Positions 16,311 to 24,130 of a stretch of DNA of 64,000 nt are shown here, one piece after another. Each line of letters opens with the position of its first letter. Within the stretch, counting starts at the first letter, position 1. The position numbers were made by a program, and so were the translations under genes. The DNA is from Armatimonas rosea (GTDB taxonomy: Bacteria > Armatimonadota > Armatimonadia > Armatimonadales > Armatimonadaceae), in the NCBI RefSeq assembly GCF_014202505.1, contig NZ_JACHGW010000001.1:682001-746000 (forward strand), in the 5' to 3' direction. The notes below the pieces were generated by a model. It was not told the DNA's origin, made no database searches, and worked only from the letters and a program-made list of their open reading frames with translations.

Positions 16311-17065
16311 GCGCCCTCCACCCCCCAGCGCCGTGCGATCAGGCGCTCCAGCGGCACGAAGACCACAAAGTCCACCGCGACCCCAAGGAGCAAGATAATC
16401 CCCACCATTCCCAGCACCATTGGCATGTCGTTCAGATCACGGCCCGTGCTCAGCAGATGCCCGACCCCGATCTTGAGCGACTGGGAGAGCAGCTCCGCGG
16501 CCATGAGCGAGCGCCAGGCAAAGGCCCAGCCCTGCCGCATCCCGCTTAGAAAAGCCGGGAGGATCGCGGGTAGCAAGACCCGACTCCAGAGCGTGACCCC
16601 GGTCGCCCCGAGCATCTGCGCCGCCTTGAGCCAGAGCGGAGGGAGCCCCCGCACGCCCGAGCGAACGGCGAGCGTGATGGCAAAGAGCGCTCCCATCACC
16701 ACCACGAAGAGAACGGACTTCTCGGTGAGCCCAAACCAGAGCAGGGCCAAGGGAAACCAGCAGATCGACGGCAGGCTCTGGAGGCCGGTCACCGCCGAGC
16801 CCAGGGTGGCATCGGCCAGCTTGGAGCGCGCCAGCAGGAGCCCCAGCGCGGTGCCCAGCACGAGAGAGATGGCATAGCCGAGCCCCGCCCGGCCCAGCGA
16901 GGTCAGCAGCGCCGAGACCAGGGAGCCGTCTTTGAGCGCACTAAGCAGAAAGGTTCCCACCTCACCCGGCGAGGGGAGCAGGTACGGCGGCCAGAGGTGG
17001 AGCGCCGCAGCACCCCACCAAGCCAGTGCCAGCAGTGCGTAGAAGCCAAGCCGGGCGAGTCGCAT
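16307..17065 (-). CDS. ABC transporter permease, sulfonate/nitrate/taurine type (252 aa)
   Basis: A six-helix inner-membrane permease of the BPD_transp_1 family, SsuC/TauC-like. LPSPGEVGTFLLSALKDG near the N-terminus and the conserved cytoplasmic EAA-type segment around LKAAQMLGATGVTLWSRVLLPAILP, followed by GMRQGWAFAWRSLMAAELL, are characteristic. Length is normal. Its start codon is immediately adjacent to the stop of the upstream pseudopilin gene (TAGATG), so translation is likely coupled to that gene, an odd partner for a transporter. Confidence 0.9.
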   Translation of the reverse strand: MRLARLGFYALLALAWWGAAALHLWPPYLLPSPGEVGTFLLSALKDGSLVSALLTSLGRAGLGYAISLVLGTALGLLLARSKLADATLGSAVTGLQSLPSICWFPLALLWFGLTEKSVLFVVVMGALFAITLAVRSGVRGLPPLWLKAAQMLGATGVTLWSRVLLPAILPAFLSGMRQGWAFAWRSLMAAELLSQSLKIGVGHLLSTGRDLNDMPMVLGMVGIILLLGVAVDFVVFVPLERLIARRWGVEGA

Positions 17066-17815
17066 CTAAGGGGTGGGGTTCCTTCGCCAGAAGTTATTGG
17101 TGTAGGACTTCCAGGTCTGCTCCGGGCGGAGCCACTTTGCGTGACCATCGGCGAAGGCAATATTGCCACCACCCGCGTGCCGCGCCTTGAACCGCGCCTG
17201 CTGCGACCCATCGGGGAGGGCGCTGTCATCGAAGGCCCAGGGCTGGGGGTAGAGCCCGCCGCGTGAGGCGATCCCACTGGCACGGGCGGCCTCGGCAATC
17301 GCGATAAACTCCGCGGGGCGCTCCAGGCTCGCCAGGCTGGTGGTCTCGTTGAAGCCAAAATCGGGGTTGGCGATATACCAAGCCTGGTTCTTAGCCGCCG
17401 GAAGATTGGCCTCGTTGTGGTTGTTGCCGTAGTCCACGGTGTACCAAGCCCCCGCCGCCGGGGTGGGCCAGGCGGGCGCCGACGGGCACTTGAAGATCTG
17501 GCGGTTCTTGGAGTAGGGCTCCAGCTTGATCGTGTAGGTGAAGGGTGCACGCCCCACCGCCGTGTCCGGGGTTCCGGCGGGTGCCGTGCGCTCGGTGACA
17601 TGCGGGTAGAAGGTCTCGTCGTAGTCCTGGAGATACATCATCAAGGCTGTTCCCAGCTGCTTGGTGTTGGAGAGGCAGGAGGTCTGGCGCGCCTTCTCCC
17701 GGGCTTGCGCGAAGACAGGGAAGAGAATGGCGGCCAGAATGGCGATAATGGCGATCACGACGAGCAGCTCGATGAGCGTGAAGGCCGTCTGAGGGGTGCT
17801 GCGGGCTGTTTTCAT
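17066..17815 (-). CDS. Prepilin-like protein embedded in the ABC operon (249 aa)
   Basis: Leader [20 protein letters not shown], then the helix and [20 protein letters not shown] region shared with the other pseudopilins here. The C-terminus has [13 protein letters not shown], a full H-X9-DG motif. The start at 17815 is chosen because AAGGAA lies about ten bases upstream and the leader is then normal; the frame is open back to 17866. The cleavage-site Gly position is occupied by Ala (TAFTL), seen in some pseudopilins but less efficiently processed in those studied. It lies between the DUF2292-like gene and the permease of the sulfonate-type transporter and abuts the permease start, so it is transcribed with the transporter. 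Confidence 0.88.
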   Translation of the reverse strand: MKTARSTPQTAFTLIELLVVIAIIAILAAILFPVFAQAREKARQTSCLSNTKQLGTALMMYLQDYDETFYPHVTERTAPAGTPDTAVGRAPFTYTIKLEPYSKNRQIFKCPSAPAWPTPAAGAWYTVDYGNNHNEANLPAAKNQAWYIANPDFGFNETTSLASLERPAEFIAIAEAARASGIASRGGLYPQPWAFDDSALPDGSQQARFKARHAGGGNIAFADGHAKWLRPEQTWKSYTNNFWRRNPTP

Positions 17816-17883
17816 AGTTTTTATTTCCTTAGGTAGCTTGGTGGCCTCCCGTGGACGGGTCAGCACGCGAAAAAAGTGAGGGT

Positions 17884-18036
17884 TCAGCGCAGGCGCTGCT
17901 TCTCGGTCTTGTCGATCTGGACAACAACACCATCTTGGATGATGATCTGGACGACCCCGTGGCGGATGCTACGGATCGCCGCCTCGATCTCTGGGAGCGG
18001 AAGGGGCGGCTCGGGCTTGGTGGGCTTGCTCTCCAT
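17884..18036 (-). CDS. DUF2292/YezD-like small protein (50 aa)
   Basis: The coding frame starts at 18036 on the minus strand, four bases after the stop of the substrate-binding protein, and ends at 17884. The protein begins with a Pro-rich stretch and then has [20 protein letters not shown] and [15 protein letters not shown]. The pattern (helix, then R/Y-G-x-V-x-I-x-I-Q-D-G-x-V-V-Q-I-(D/E)-x-x-E-K) is that of the DUF2292 family of about 50-60 residues, which in many bacteria accompanies sulfur-assimilation and sulfonate transport genes. That association supports a sulfur-compound substrate for this ABC system. Molecular function is not established. Confidence 0.8.
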   Translation of the reverse strand: MESKPTKPEPPLPLPEIEAAIRSIRHGVVQIIIQDGVVVQIDKTEKQRLR

Positions 18037-18040
18037 GGGC

Positions 18041-19027
18041 CTACTCTTTCACCAACCCGGTGAGCGCCTCGCGGCCCTCACGCAGGTAGCCGAGGTCCTT
18101 GGACCAGTCGGCGAAGGTCAGGATGCTCTCTTTGAGCGGGTCGGCGGTGATCTCGGTGCGGGAGAGAGCGGTCTTGAGGAGCGGGTCGGGGAGCGCCTTG
18201 CCGGTCAGGGCCTTGAGCTTGGCTCCAATCGCCTCACGTGCCGCATCGGGCTGAGCCTGGATCGCCTTGACCGCGTCTTGGTGCGCCGCGAGGAGCTTCT
18301 CCACCAGCTCGGGGTGGGCTTTCAGAAACTCCGAGCGCACGATCACCACCGCGGTGGAGAACCGTCCCCCCGGCCAGAGGGACTTCTCATCAAGGACAAC
18401 CTTTGCGCCCAGCTCACTCTCCAGCCGCGCGACCCAGGGCTCGGGGAGCCAGGCGGCATCGAGCTCTCCTCGCTGAAAGAGGCTAAGCACATCGGCTGGC
18501 GCAAACTGCACCACATCCACAGACCCGCCCTTGTCCTTGGCCGCGAGCCCGGCTGTCTGGAGCGCATGGCGGAGCGAGATATCCTGGGTGCCGCCTTTTT
18601 GGGGGACCGCCACGCGCTTCCCGGCGAGCTCTTTTAGACTTGTGATGGCGGCATCTTTTCGCACCACTAGCGCCGCCCCGCCCGACGATGCCCCGGCGAT
18701 GATCTGAAGCGCGGCACCCTTGGACTTGAGATAGCCCGTGACCGCTGGGCCAGGGCCGATGTAGCCCAAGTCCACCTCGCCGGCGAAGAGCGCCTCGATC
18801 TCCTCCGGGCCGGCCTTAAAGACCCGCTCCTCGACCCGACCGGCACTGCCCACACGGCTGGCAAAGAGCCCCTTCTGCGATGCATAGAGCGCCGCGGCAT
18901 GGGTGACATTGGGGAAGAACGCAACCCGAACCTGCGGAGGTCCCACGGTCTTGGGTGCGGAGGGACAGCCGACGAGCAAGGGGAGGCTGGCAAGAAGGAG
19001 GCTGGGGAAGAGGGCTCGTCGGTTCAT
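18041..19027 (-). CDS. ABC substrate-binding lipoprotein, sulfonate/nitrate type (328 aa)
   Basis: Signal peptide with lipobox (LLVGC at residues 17-21) and a mature periplasmic-binding fold of the SsuA/TauA/NMT1 group: VRVAFFPNVTHAAALYASQKG, then EALFAGEVDLGYIGPGPAV, LAGKRVAVPQKGGTQD, and GELDAAWLPEPWVARLE, a segment typical of SsuA/NrtA-like proteins. It captures the ligand for the permease and ATPase encoded downstream. It is the first gene of the operon and has a near-consensus promoter. Sulfonates or taurine are favoured over nitrate because of the adjacent DUF2292-like gene, but the ligand is not shown directly. Confidence 0.9.
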   Translation of the reverse strand: MNRRALFPSLLLASLPLLVGCPSAPKTVGPPQVRVAFFPNVTHAAALYASQKGLFASRVGSAGRVEERVFKAGPEEIEALFAGEVDLGYIGPGPAVTGYLKSKGAALQIIAGASSGGAALVVRKDAAITSLKELAGKRVAVPQKGGTQDISLRHALQTAGLAAKDKGGSVDVVQFAPADVLSLFQRGELDAAWLPEPWVARLESELGAKVVLDEKSLWPGGRFSTAVVIVRSEFLKAHPELVEKLLAAHQDAVKAIQAQPDAAREAIGAKLKALTGKALPDPLLKTALSRTEITADPLKESILTFADWSKDLGYLREGREALTGLVKE

Positions 19028-19067
19028 GTTGATTATCTCAGTGGGTATAGTAGGTTTTGACGGGGTT

Positions 19068-19096
19068 ATTCTAAGTTAAAAAATCAACTTTGTCAA
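19068..19096 (-). promoter_or_regulatory. Near-consensus promoter of the sulfonate-type ABC operon
   Basis: On the minus strand TTGACA (19096-19091) and TAGAAT (19073-19068) are separated by exactly 17 bases. The -10 is about 45 bases from the start codon of the substrate-binding protein. No riboswitch is visible in the short leader. Confidence 0.75.
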
Positions 19097-19105
19097 CTTT
19101 GCCCG

Positions 19106-19142
19106 AAAAAGAAAAGCCCCCCGCACCCGAGGTGCAGGGGGC
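19106..19142 (-). terminator. Rho-independent terminator after the Gly-rich protein gene
   Basis: On the minus strand GCCCCCTGCAC pairs with GTGCGGGGGGC across a short loop and is followed by TTTTCTTTTT. It ends the MacA/MacB-like operon. Half of the stem belongs to a 17-bp perfect tandem duplication (19129-19145 and 19146-19162, GAGGTGCAGGGGGCCAC). Confidence 0.8.
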
Positions 19143-19175
19143 CACGAGGTGCAGGGGGCCACGAGGCCAGAGAGA

Positions 19176-19844
19176 CTACTTGGCTTTCTTGTCCAGAGCG
19201 GCCAGGGCGTCCTTGACGGGCTTGATGGAGCGCTCTTTCATCGGGGAGTCCGGGATCGTGCTGAAGTTGAGGGGGTTGTAGCCCTTCATCATCGTGTCGA
19301 AGCGCTTCTTCATGGCCGCGGGGTCCATCTGCATGCCGCCGCCAGGACGACCACCGCCACCGCCGGGAGCGCCGCCGCCACCAGGACGGCCACCACCGCC
19401 ACCGGGAGCGCCACCACCACCACGCATACCGCCGCCGCCGCCGCCCCAGCCGCCACGCTGCTCACTCATCACCTGGGCAAGCTTCTTGGCCTGGGCCGGG
19501 GTGAAGGTCGCGCCAACCTGCTTGAGCATGTCCTTGGCGTTGGCATCGGTCATGATGGGCTTGCTCTTCCAGGGGCCAAGCACGGCCAGGATCTTCTTGG
19601 CCTGGTCCTTGGTGAGTGCCGTGGTCTTGTCCTTCTCGAACTCCGCAATCGCGCCGATCGTCCGGTTGACACTTGCCAGGTTCTTGTTCTTGTCGCGCCA
19701 CTCCTGGAACTTCTTGAACATGGCCTGCATCTCCGGGGACATCTGGAAGCCACCGCCACCGCCAGGAGGCCCTCCCTGAGCACGAACCGCACCCGAGATC
19801 GTCAGTAACAACGCCGCCGCCAGCGGCAGAGCTAGTTTTTTCAT
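19176..19844 (-). CDS. Secreted Gly-rich protein linked to a MacAB-like exporter (222 aa)
   Basis: Signal peptide MKKLALPLAAALLLTISGAV (start 19844, preceded by GAAAGG), a short Gly run, then a helical, Lys-rich domain (about residues 34-135) with paired motifs LTKDQAKKILAVL and FTPAQAKKLAQVM that recall the LTPEQ helices of Spy/CpxP-like proteins. A low-complexity segment of Gly with Arg, Pro and Ala follows (about 138-175), then a C-terminal helical piece ending in Lys-Ala. The gene lies 22 bases after the permease stop and so belongs to the exporter operon. It could be a periplasmic chaperone or an exported substrate; both are inference. Confidence 0.7.
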   Translation of the reverse strand: MKKLALPLAAALLLTISGAVRAQGGPPGGGGGFQMSPEMQAMFKKFQEWRDKNKNLASVNRTIGAIAEFEKDKTTALTKDQAKKILAVLGPWKSKPIMTDANAKDMLKQVGATFTPAQAKKLAQVMSEQRGGWGGGGGGMRGGGGAPGGGGGRPGGGGAPGGGGGRPGGGMQMDPAAMKKRFDTMMKGYNPLNFSTIPDSPMKERSIKPVKDALAALDKKAK

Positions 19845-19866
19845 TTTAAGAAACCTTTCAAGAGAA

Positions 19867-21144
19867 TTATTCATAACGAAGCGCCTCGATGGGCGAGAGA
19901 TTCGACGCCTTCAGCGCCGGATAGAAACCAAAGAATACGCCGACAACGGCTGAGAAACCAAAGGCGAGAACGACCGACGACGACGAGACCTGGACGCGCC
20001 AGCCGTTGGCCTGTGCCACCGCGTTGCTGCCCAGCATGCCCATCGCCACCCCGATCAGCCCCCCCACCAGGGAGAGGAAGAGCGCCTCTAGGAGAAACTG
20101 GGTCAGGATATCGAGCCGCCGTGCCCCAATCGCCTTACGGATCCCGATCTCGCGGGTGCGCTCGGTGACCGAGACCAGCATGATGTTCATGATCCCGATT
20201 CCCCCCACCACGAGGGAGACAATCGCCAGGTACTTGATGAGGTTCCCAAAGGTGTCCTGCTGCTCGTTCTGGGTGGCGGCGATATCGGCCTGGTTGAAGA
20301 TAATGAAGTTGTTGCCCGTGGAGCTGGTTCCCAGGCGCTTCTGCATCACCTTCTCGACCTCGCCCTGGGCGCGGCTCATGAGGCCAAAGGAGCGCGCTTG
20401 GACCGTGATGCTATTGACATTTTCGATGCCAAACAGGCGGCGCATCGCGGTGGTGACCGGAACATAGACTGCATCGTCGGGGTTGCGGAAGCCCATGCCA
20501 CCCTTCTCTTTTAGGACCCCGATCACCAGAAAGCTCTGGCTATTGATGCGGATGGTCTTGTTGAGGGCCGCACTGGCGCTCCCAAAGAGGTCCTTGGCCG
20601 TGGTCGAGCCCAGGGCCGCCACACGCTTCTGGGAGCGGACCTCGTCGGCGTTGAAGTACCGACCGTACTGCACCGGGTGGTTGCTGACCACGGGGTAGGG
20701 AGGGCCGTTGCCATTGACGGTCGTGTTGGTGTTCTTGTTGGTCGCCTTGATCTGGGCTGTCTTATTGACCGAGGGATAGGCCTCACCCACCGACGGACAG
20801 GAGCGCTTGAGCAGCTCGACATCGGAGACCTTCATCTTGCTCTGGGTGCCAAAGCCCATGCTGACACCACCGGCGCGCTGCTGGCCCGGTAGGATGGTCA
20901 GGACATTGCTCCCCAGCTTCTGGATGCTCTCCTCGACCGCGGCCTTACTGCCCTCGCCGATAGAGATGGCGACAATCACCGCGCCCACCCCGATAATAAC
21001 CCCCAGCATGGTCAAGAACGAGCGGAGCTTGTTAGCCCCCAGACCCGTCCAAGCCATCTGCAGGCTCACCAGAAAGGCGCTGGTTCGTCCAAGGCCGCTA
21101 GAGCCTTGCTCAACCACAGGTGCAGGGGAGCTTGCCGTTGCCAT
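19867..21144 (-). CDS. MacB/FtsX-type ABC permease without ATPase domain (425 aa)
   Basis: Typical MacB membrane half: one N-terminal helix (SFLTMLGVIIGVGAVIVAIS), a large periplasmic MacB-PCD domain (about 65-285) and three C-terminal helices of the FtsX domain, with NIMLVSVTERTREIGIRKAI and EALFLSLVGGLIG, both diagnostic. A Pro/Ser/Gly-rich N-terminus precedes. It works with the adaptor encoded immediately upstream (overlapping stop/start, TAATG). MacB needs an ATPase, either fused or separate; none is present here, so it must be supplied from elsewhere in the genome. Likely role is export of a peptide, lipid or small molecule, or periplasmic mechanotransmission. Confidence 0.9.
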   Translation of the reverse strand: MATASSPAPVVEQGSSGLGRTSAFLVSLQMAWTGLGANKLRSFLTMLGVIIGVGAVIVAISIGEGSKAAVEESIQKLGSNVLTILPGQQRAGGVSMGFGTQSKMKVSDVELLKRSCPSVGEAYPSVNKTAQIKATNKNTNTTVNGNGPPYPVVSNHPVQYGRYFNADEVRSQKRVAALGSTTAKDLFGSASAALNKTIRINSQSFLVIGVLKEKGGMGFRNPDDAVYVPVTTAMRRLFGIENVNSITVQARSFGLMSRAQGEVEKVMQKRLGTSSTGNNFIIFNQADIAATQNEQQDTFGNLIKYLAIVSLVVGGIGIMNIMLVSVTERTREIGIRKAIGARRLDILTQFLLEALFLSLVGGLIGVAMGMLGSNAVAQANGWRVQVSSSSVVLAFGFSAVVGVFFGFYPALKASNLSPIEALRYE

Positions 21145-22979
21145 TACCGTCGGCCTCCTCCGCCACCGAAGCCGCGGTTGTTGTTGCCAAAGGGCGAGCC
21201 CCCGGCTGCCTTGGGCGGCTCGGGCTCGATGGTCTGGGTGACCACCGGCATGCCTGCCTCCGCGCCCGACTTGATCTCGGTGTTGTCGTTGCCGACCGTG
21301 CCGATCTCTACCTTGATCTTCTCGATCTTCACATCGACCTTGGTGCCCTCTTCTGCAGGGACGCCCGTGGTGGCATCGGGGGGCGCAGGCTTGCCGCCGG
21401 TGGCCTTCTCCACATACTTCGAGCCATCGTTGTCGTCCTTGAGCGCCTCATTGGGAACCACCAGGACATCGCTGACCTCTTTGACCACAAACTCACAGGT
21501 CGTGTTCATCCCCGGCTTCAGGAGCTGGAAGGTCGGGGTGGAGTTGTCTACCTCGACCCGGACATGGACACTGGTGACATTCTGGAGAACCACGGCCTGC
21601 GGATCGACACGGATGACCTTACCCTCAAACGGGACACCGGGGTAGGCCTCGACCGAGACATCCACCTTCTGGCCCAGATCGACATTGGCCACATCGGTCT
21701 CATCGACCGTCACATCGACATACATCCGGCTGGTATCCCCAACCGTCATCATGCTCGCACCCGCGGAGCTAATTCCCAGGGCCGAGGCGATAATCGTGCC
21801 CTGCTCGACAGTCTTGGAGAGGACGACACCCCCCATGGGGGCGCGGATCTCGGTGCGCTGGAGCGTGGTCTCGGCGTTGGTGCGGGAGGCGGCGGCGCGC
21901 ACGATCGACGAGTTGTTGGTGTCGATATCGTAGTGCCGAACCTCGTTGTTGCCCACATTGGTGCGGGCCTGCTCCAGAGCAACCTTGGCACGGGCGAGTG
22001 CGGCCTCGCTCTGCTTGACCGCGGCCTCGTTCTGCTTGACCGATGCCTCGGCCTCCAGCACGGAGTTCTTGCGGTTGGTGATATCGGCGAGCCCGGCCTG
22101 TGCCTGCTCCAGGGCGGCCTTGGTCTGGGCCACACGGGCATCGGCCGACTCCAGCGAGCCACGGAGCTCACTATCAACCGTGTCGAGCTTGGTCTTGGCA
22201 GAGGTCAGGGTAGCCTCCGCGACCTCGAGGTTGGCCTGGGCGCTATCGACCGCCTGCTGGGCGACGAAGCCCTTCTCCACAAGTGCCTTCTGGCGGTTGA
22301 GCTGGAGGCTGGCGTTCTCCCGGTTGGCGACTGCCTGCTTGTAGGCGGCGGCGGCGGCGGCGCGCTGCTGCTGGTTGGTGGCGTTGAGCTGCTCGCGCAG
22401 GACCTTGGCCTGGTCGTAGCTGGCCTTGGCATTGGCGATTGCGGAGTTGGTGAGGGCGGGCTGGGTCTCGGCCTGCTGGCGCGATGTCAGCAAGCGGGCC
22501 TTCGCCGCCGACAAGTTCGCCTGCGAGGAGCTAAGAGTTGCCTCCGCAGAGCGCACGCTGACCTCGGCATCCCGAATCGCGATCTGGCTCTGAGCCACCT
22601 GGAGCTGCCAGGTCTTCTGGCTCTGGTCACGCCGCGCAAGAGCGGAGCGCTCATCGGCGCGGGCTTGGTTGACCTGGAGCTGGGTGTCGAGAGGGTCGAT
22701 ACGCGCCAGAAGCTGCCCCGGGGTTACCTTGCTACCGATATCTACCCCAAGATAGGTCAGCTCTCCTCCGGCACGGGCCTTGATATCGACCACCTTCCAG
22801 GCCTGCAGGATCCCACTCGAGGAGACGGTCTTCTTGACAGTCCCGGTCTCGATCGTGCCGATCTTGTACTGGGTCTTTAGTGCCGCGGCACTCGCGCCCG
22901 AAAGGCGCTTGTTGAGAAAGTAGCCGCCTCCGCCCAACACGCCAAGGGCAACAATAATGGAAATCAGCCTCCGTAACAC
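21144..22979 (-). CDS. MacA/HlyD-type periplasmic adaptor with long coiled coil (611 aa)
   Basis: N-terminal membrane anchor (residues about 4-24), then a biotinyl-lipoyl-like half motif (VKKTVSSSGILQAWKVVDIKA, GSKVTPGQLLARID). An extended Ala/Gln/Glu-rich coiled-coil region (about 95-345) is far longer than in E. coli MacA. The returning lipoyl half (RAPMGGVVLSKTVEQGTII) and beta-barrel domain (VDVTVDETDVANVDLGQKV) follow, with a Pro/Gly-rich tail ending GFGGGGGRR. The start is GTG with GAGGTGA upstream. The long hairpin suggests it spans much of the periplasm to an outer-membrane partner that is not in the window. It is the first gene of the operon. Confidence 0.9.
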   Translation of the reverse strand: MLRRLISIIVALGVLGGGGYFLNKRLSGASAAALKTQYKIGTIETGTVKKTVSSSGILQAWKVVDIKARAGGELTYLGVDIGSKVTPGQLLARIDPLDTQLQVNQARADERSALARRDQSQKTWQLQVAQSQIAIRDAEVSVRSAEATLSSSQANLSAAKARLLTSRQQAETQPALTNSAIANAKASYDQAKVLREQLNATNQQQRAAAAAAYKQAVANRENASLQLNRQKALVEKGFVAQQAVDSAQANLEVAEATLTSAKTKLDTVDSELRGSLESADARVAQTKAALEQAQAGLADITNRKNSVLEAEASVKQNEAAVKQSEAALARAKVALEQARTNVGNNEVRHYDIDTNNSSIVRAAASRTNAETTLQRTEIRAPMGGVVLSKTVEQGTIIASALGISSAGASMMTVGDTSRMYVDVTVDETDVANVDLGQKVDVSVEAYPGVPFEGKVIRVDPQAVVLQNVTSVHVRVEVDNSTPTFQLLKPGMNTTCEFVVKEVSDVLVVPNEALKDDNDGSKYVEKATGGKPAPPDATTGVPAEEGTKVDVKIEKIKVEIGTVGNDNTEIKSGAEAGMPVVTQTIEPEPPKAAGGSPFGNNNRGFGGGGGRR

Positions 22980-23102
22980 TCTGGGGTCACCTCACTTGTG
23001 GAACACATTATTCCTGAATACATCGTGACTTGCACGAATGAAAAAACTATTAAAAGCCTTTCTATCCTACCTGACTGTACCGCCTGCTAGTTGCCCCTGT
23101 GT

Positions 23103-23108
23103 TACAAT
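23103..23108 (+). promoter_or_regulatory. Extended -10 for leaderless PfkB kinase transcript
   Basis: TACAAT preceded by TGT (TG-n) lies eight bases before the ATG at 23117. No ribosome site and no good -35 are seen. The 137-base gap from 22980 holds nothing else recognisable. Confidence 0.45.
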
Positions 23109-23116
23109 AGCGCGAA

Positions 23117-24130
23117 ATGCAAAAGCGATTTGATGTGTTTGGGATGTGTAACGCCCTATTTGATCTTCAAGCCGAGATCCCGGACACAACTCTAGAGACG
23201 CTGGGAATTGAGAAAGGGACCATGCGGCTGGTCTCAGCCGAGGAGCAGCGCGCTCTGGTTCCTGCGGTCTACACCCATATTGTCAACACACAGGCCGGCG
23301 GCTCCGGGGCCAACACGATGATTGGGATCGCGCAGATGGGCGGCTCCACGAGCTTCACCAGCCGGGTCGGGCGGGATGAGCACGGACCCATGTACAAGGC
23401 GAGCCTGGAGGAGTTTGGGGTCAAGCCCAACCTCGGGGAGGCCCTGGCGGGCGAGACCGGGCTCTGCCTGGTGCTGATCACCCCCGATGCCCAGCGGACC
23501 ATGGGGACTTTTCTGGGAGTCTCCCGTGAGCTGCACCCCGAGGACATCAATATCGGGGATCTGGTCCTCAGCAAGTACCTCTACGTGACGGGCTACCTCT
23601 GGGACACGGACACGCAGAAAGAGGCGGTGGAGTTTGCCATGCGGGAGGCACGCCAGACTGGGACCAAGGTCGCGCTCTCGCTCTCGGACCCGTTCTGTGT
23701 GGGACGGCACAAGGCGGACTTTGAGCGGCTCCTGGTCGAGTATGTGGATGTGGTCTTTGCCAACCGCGAGGAGGCGAGGATGATGGTGGACGAAGACGAT
23801 GCCCGGGTGGCGGCGCAGAAGCTCGCCGCGCTCTGTGGCGGTCTCGCGGTCGTGACGCTGGATAAAGAGGGCTCGGTCCTGGTCCAGGGCGACGAGCTCC
23901 ATGAGATTCCGATCTACCCGGTGCAGGCGATCGACACGACCGGAGCGGGCGATATGTACGCCGCGGGCATCCTCTACGGGCTCTCTCAGGACCTGCCGCT
24001 TCCCGTGACCGGCCGGATCGCCGCATGGGCCGCCGGGAAGATCGTGGCGCACCTAGGGCCGCGGTTGCCGTCGCTGGACCGTGATGCGATCGCGGAGATC
24101 GTGCGTGGGGGCTTTCCCTATGACGCGTGA
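23117..24130 (+). CDS. PfkB-family kinase, adenosine-kinase-like (337 aa)
   Basis: Ribokinase-fold kinase. The N-terminus KRFDVFGMCNALFDLQAEI and the first signature GGSGANTMIGIAQMGG, with GRDEHG following, match the adenosine-kinase-like subgroup. The second signature AIDTTGAGDMYAAGILYGL near residue 275 contains the catalytic Asp in the anion-hole motif DTTGAGD. It would transfer the ATP gamma-phosphate to a nucleoside or sugar. The next gene, galactokinase, overlaps its end by 11 bases, so the two are co-translated, which makes a sugar substrate possible as well. Confidence 0.88.
   Translation: MQKRFDVFGMCNALFDLQAEIPDTTLETLGIEKGTMRLVSAEEQRALVPAVYTHIVNTQAGGSGANTMIGIAQMGGSTSFTSRVGRDEHGPMYKASLEEFGVKPNLGEALAGETGLCLVLITPDAQRTMGTFLGVSRELHPEDINIGDLVLSKYLYVTGYLWDTDTQKEAVEFAMREARQTGTKVALSLSDPFCVGRHKADFERLLVEYVDVVFANREEARMMVDEDDARVAAQKLAALCGGLAVVTLDKEGSVLVQGDELHEIPIYPVQAIDTTGAGDMYAAGILYGLSQDLPLPVTGRIAAWAAGKIVAHLGPRLPSLDRDAIAEIVRGGFPYDA

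Noticed and set aside
19028-19067. A sulfur-responsive riboswitch (SAM type) before the sulfonate-type ABC operon
   Set aside because: The leader between promoter and start codon is only about 40 bases, too short for any SAM riboswitch, and shows no conserved core.
19320-19450. Dense CCGCC/GGTGG repeats as a possible repeat array
   Set aside because: They are the codons of the Gly/Pro/Arg low-complexity segment of the secreted protein.
22000-22700. Repeated similar short sequences that could suggest a CRISPR-like or tandem array
   Set aside because: They encode heptad-like coiled-coil repeats of the adaptor, with irregular spacing and no constant direct repeat.
21120-22880. A 586-codon open frame on the plus strand opposite the adaptor gene
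   Set aside because: It is a shadow of the Ala/Gln/Leu-rich coiled coil. The translated sequence is a low-complexity Leu/Gly/Asp mix and the minus strand gives a typical MacA-like protein.
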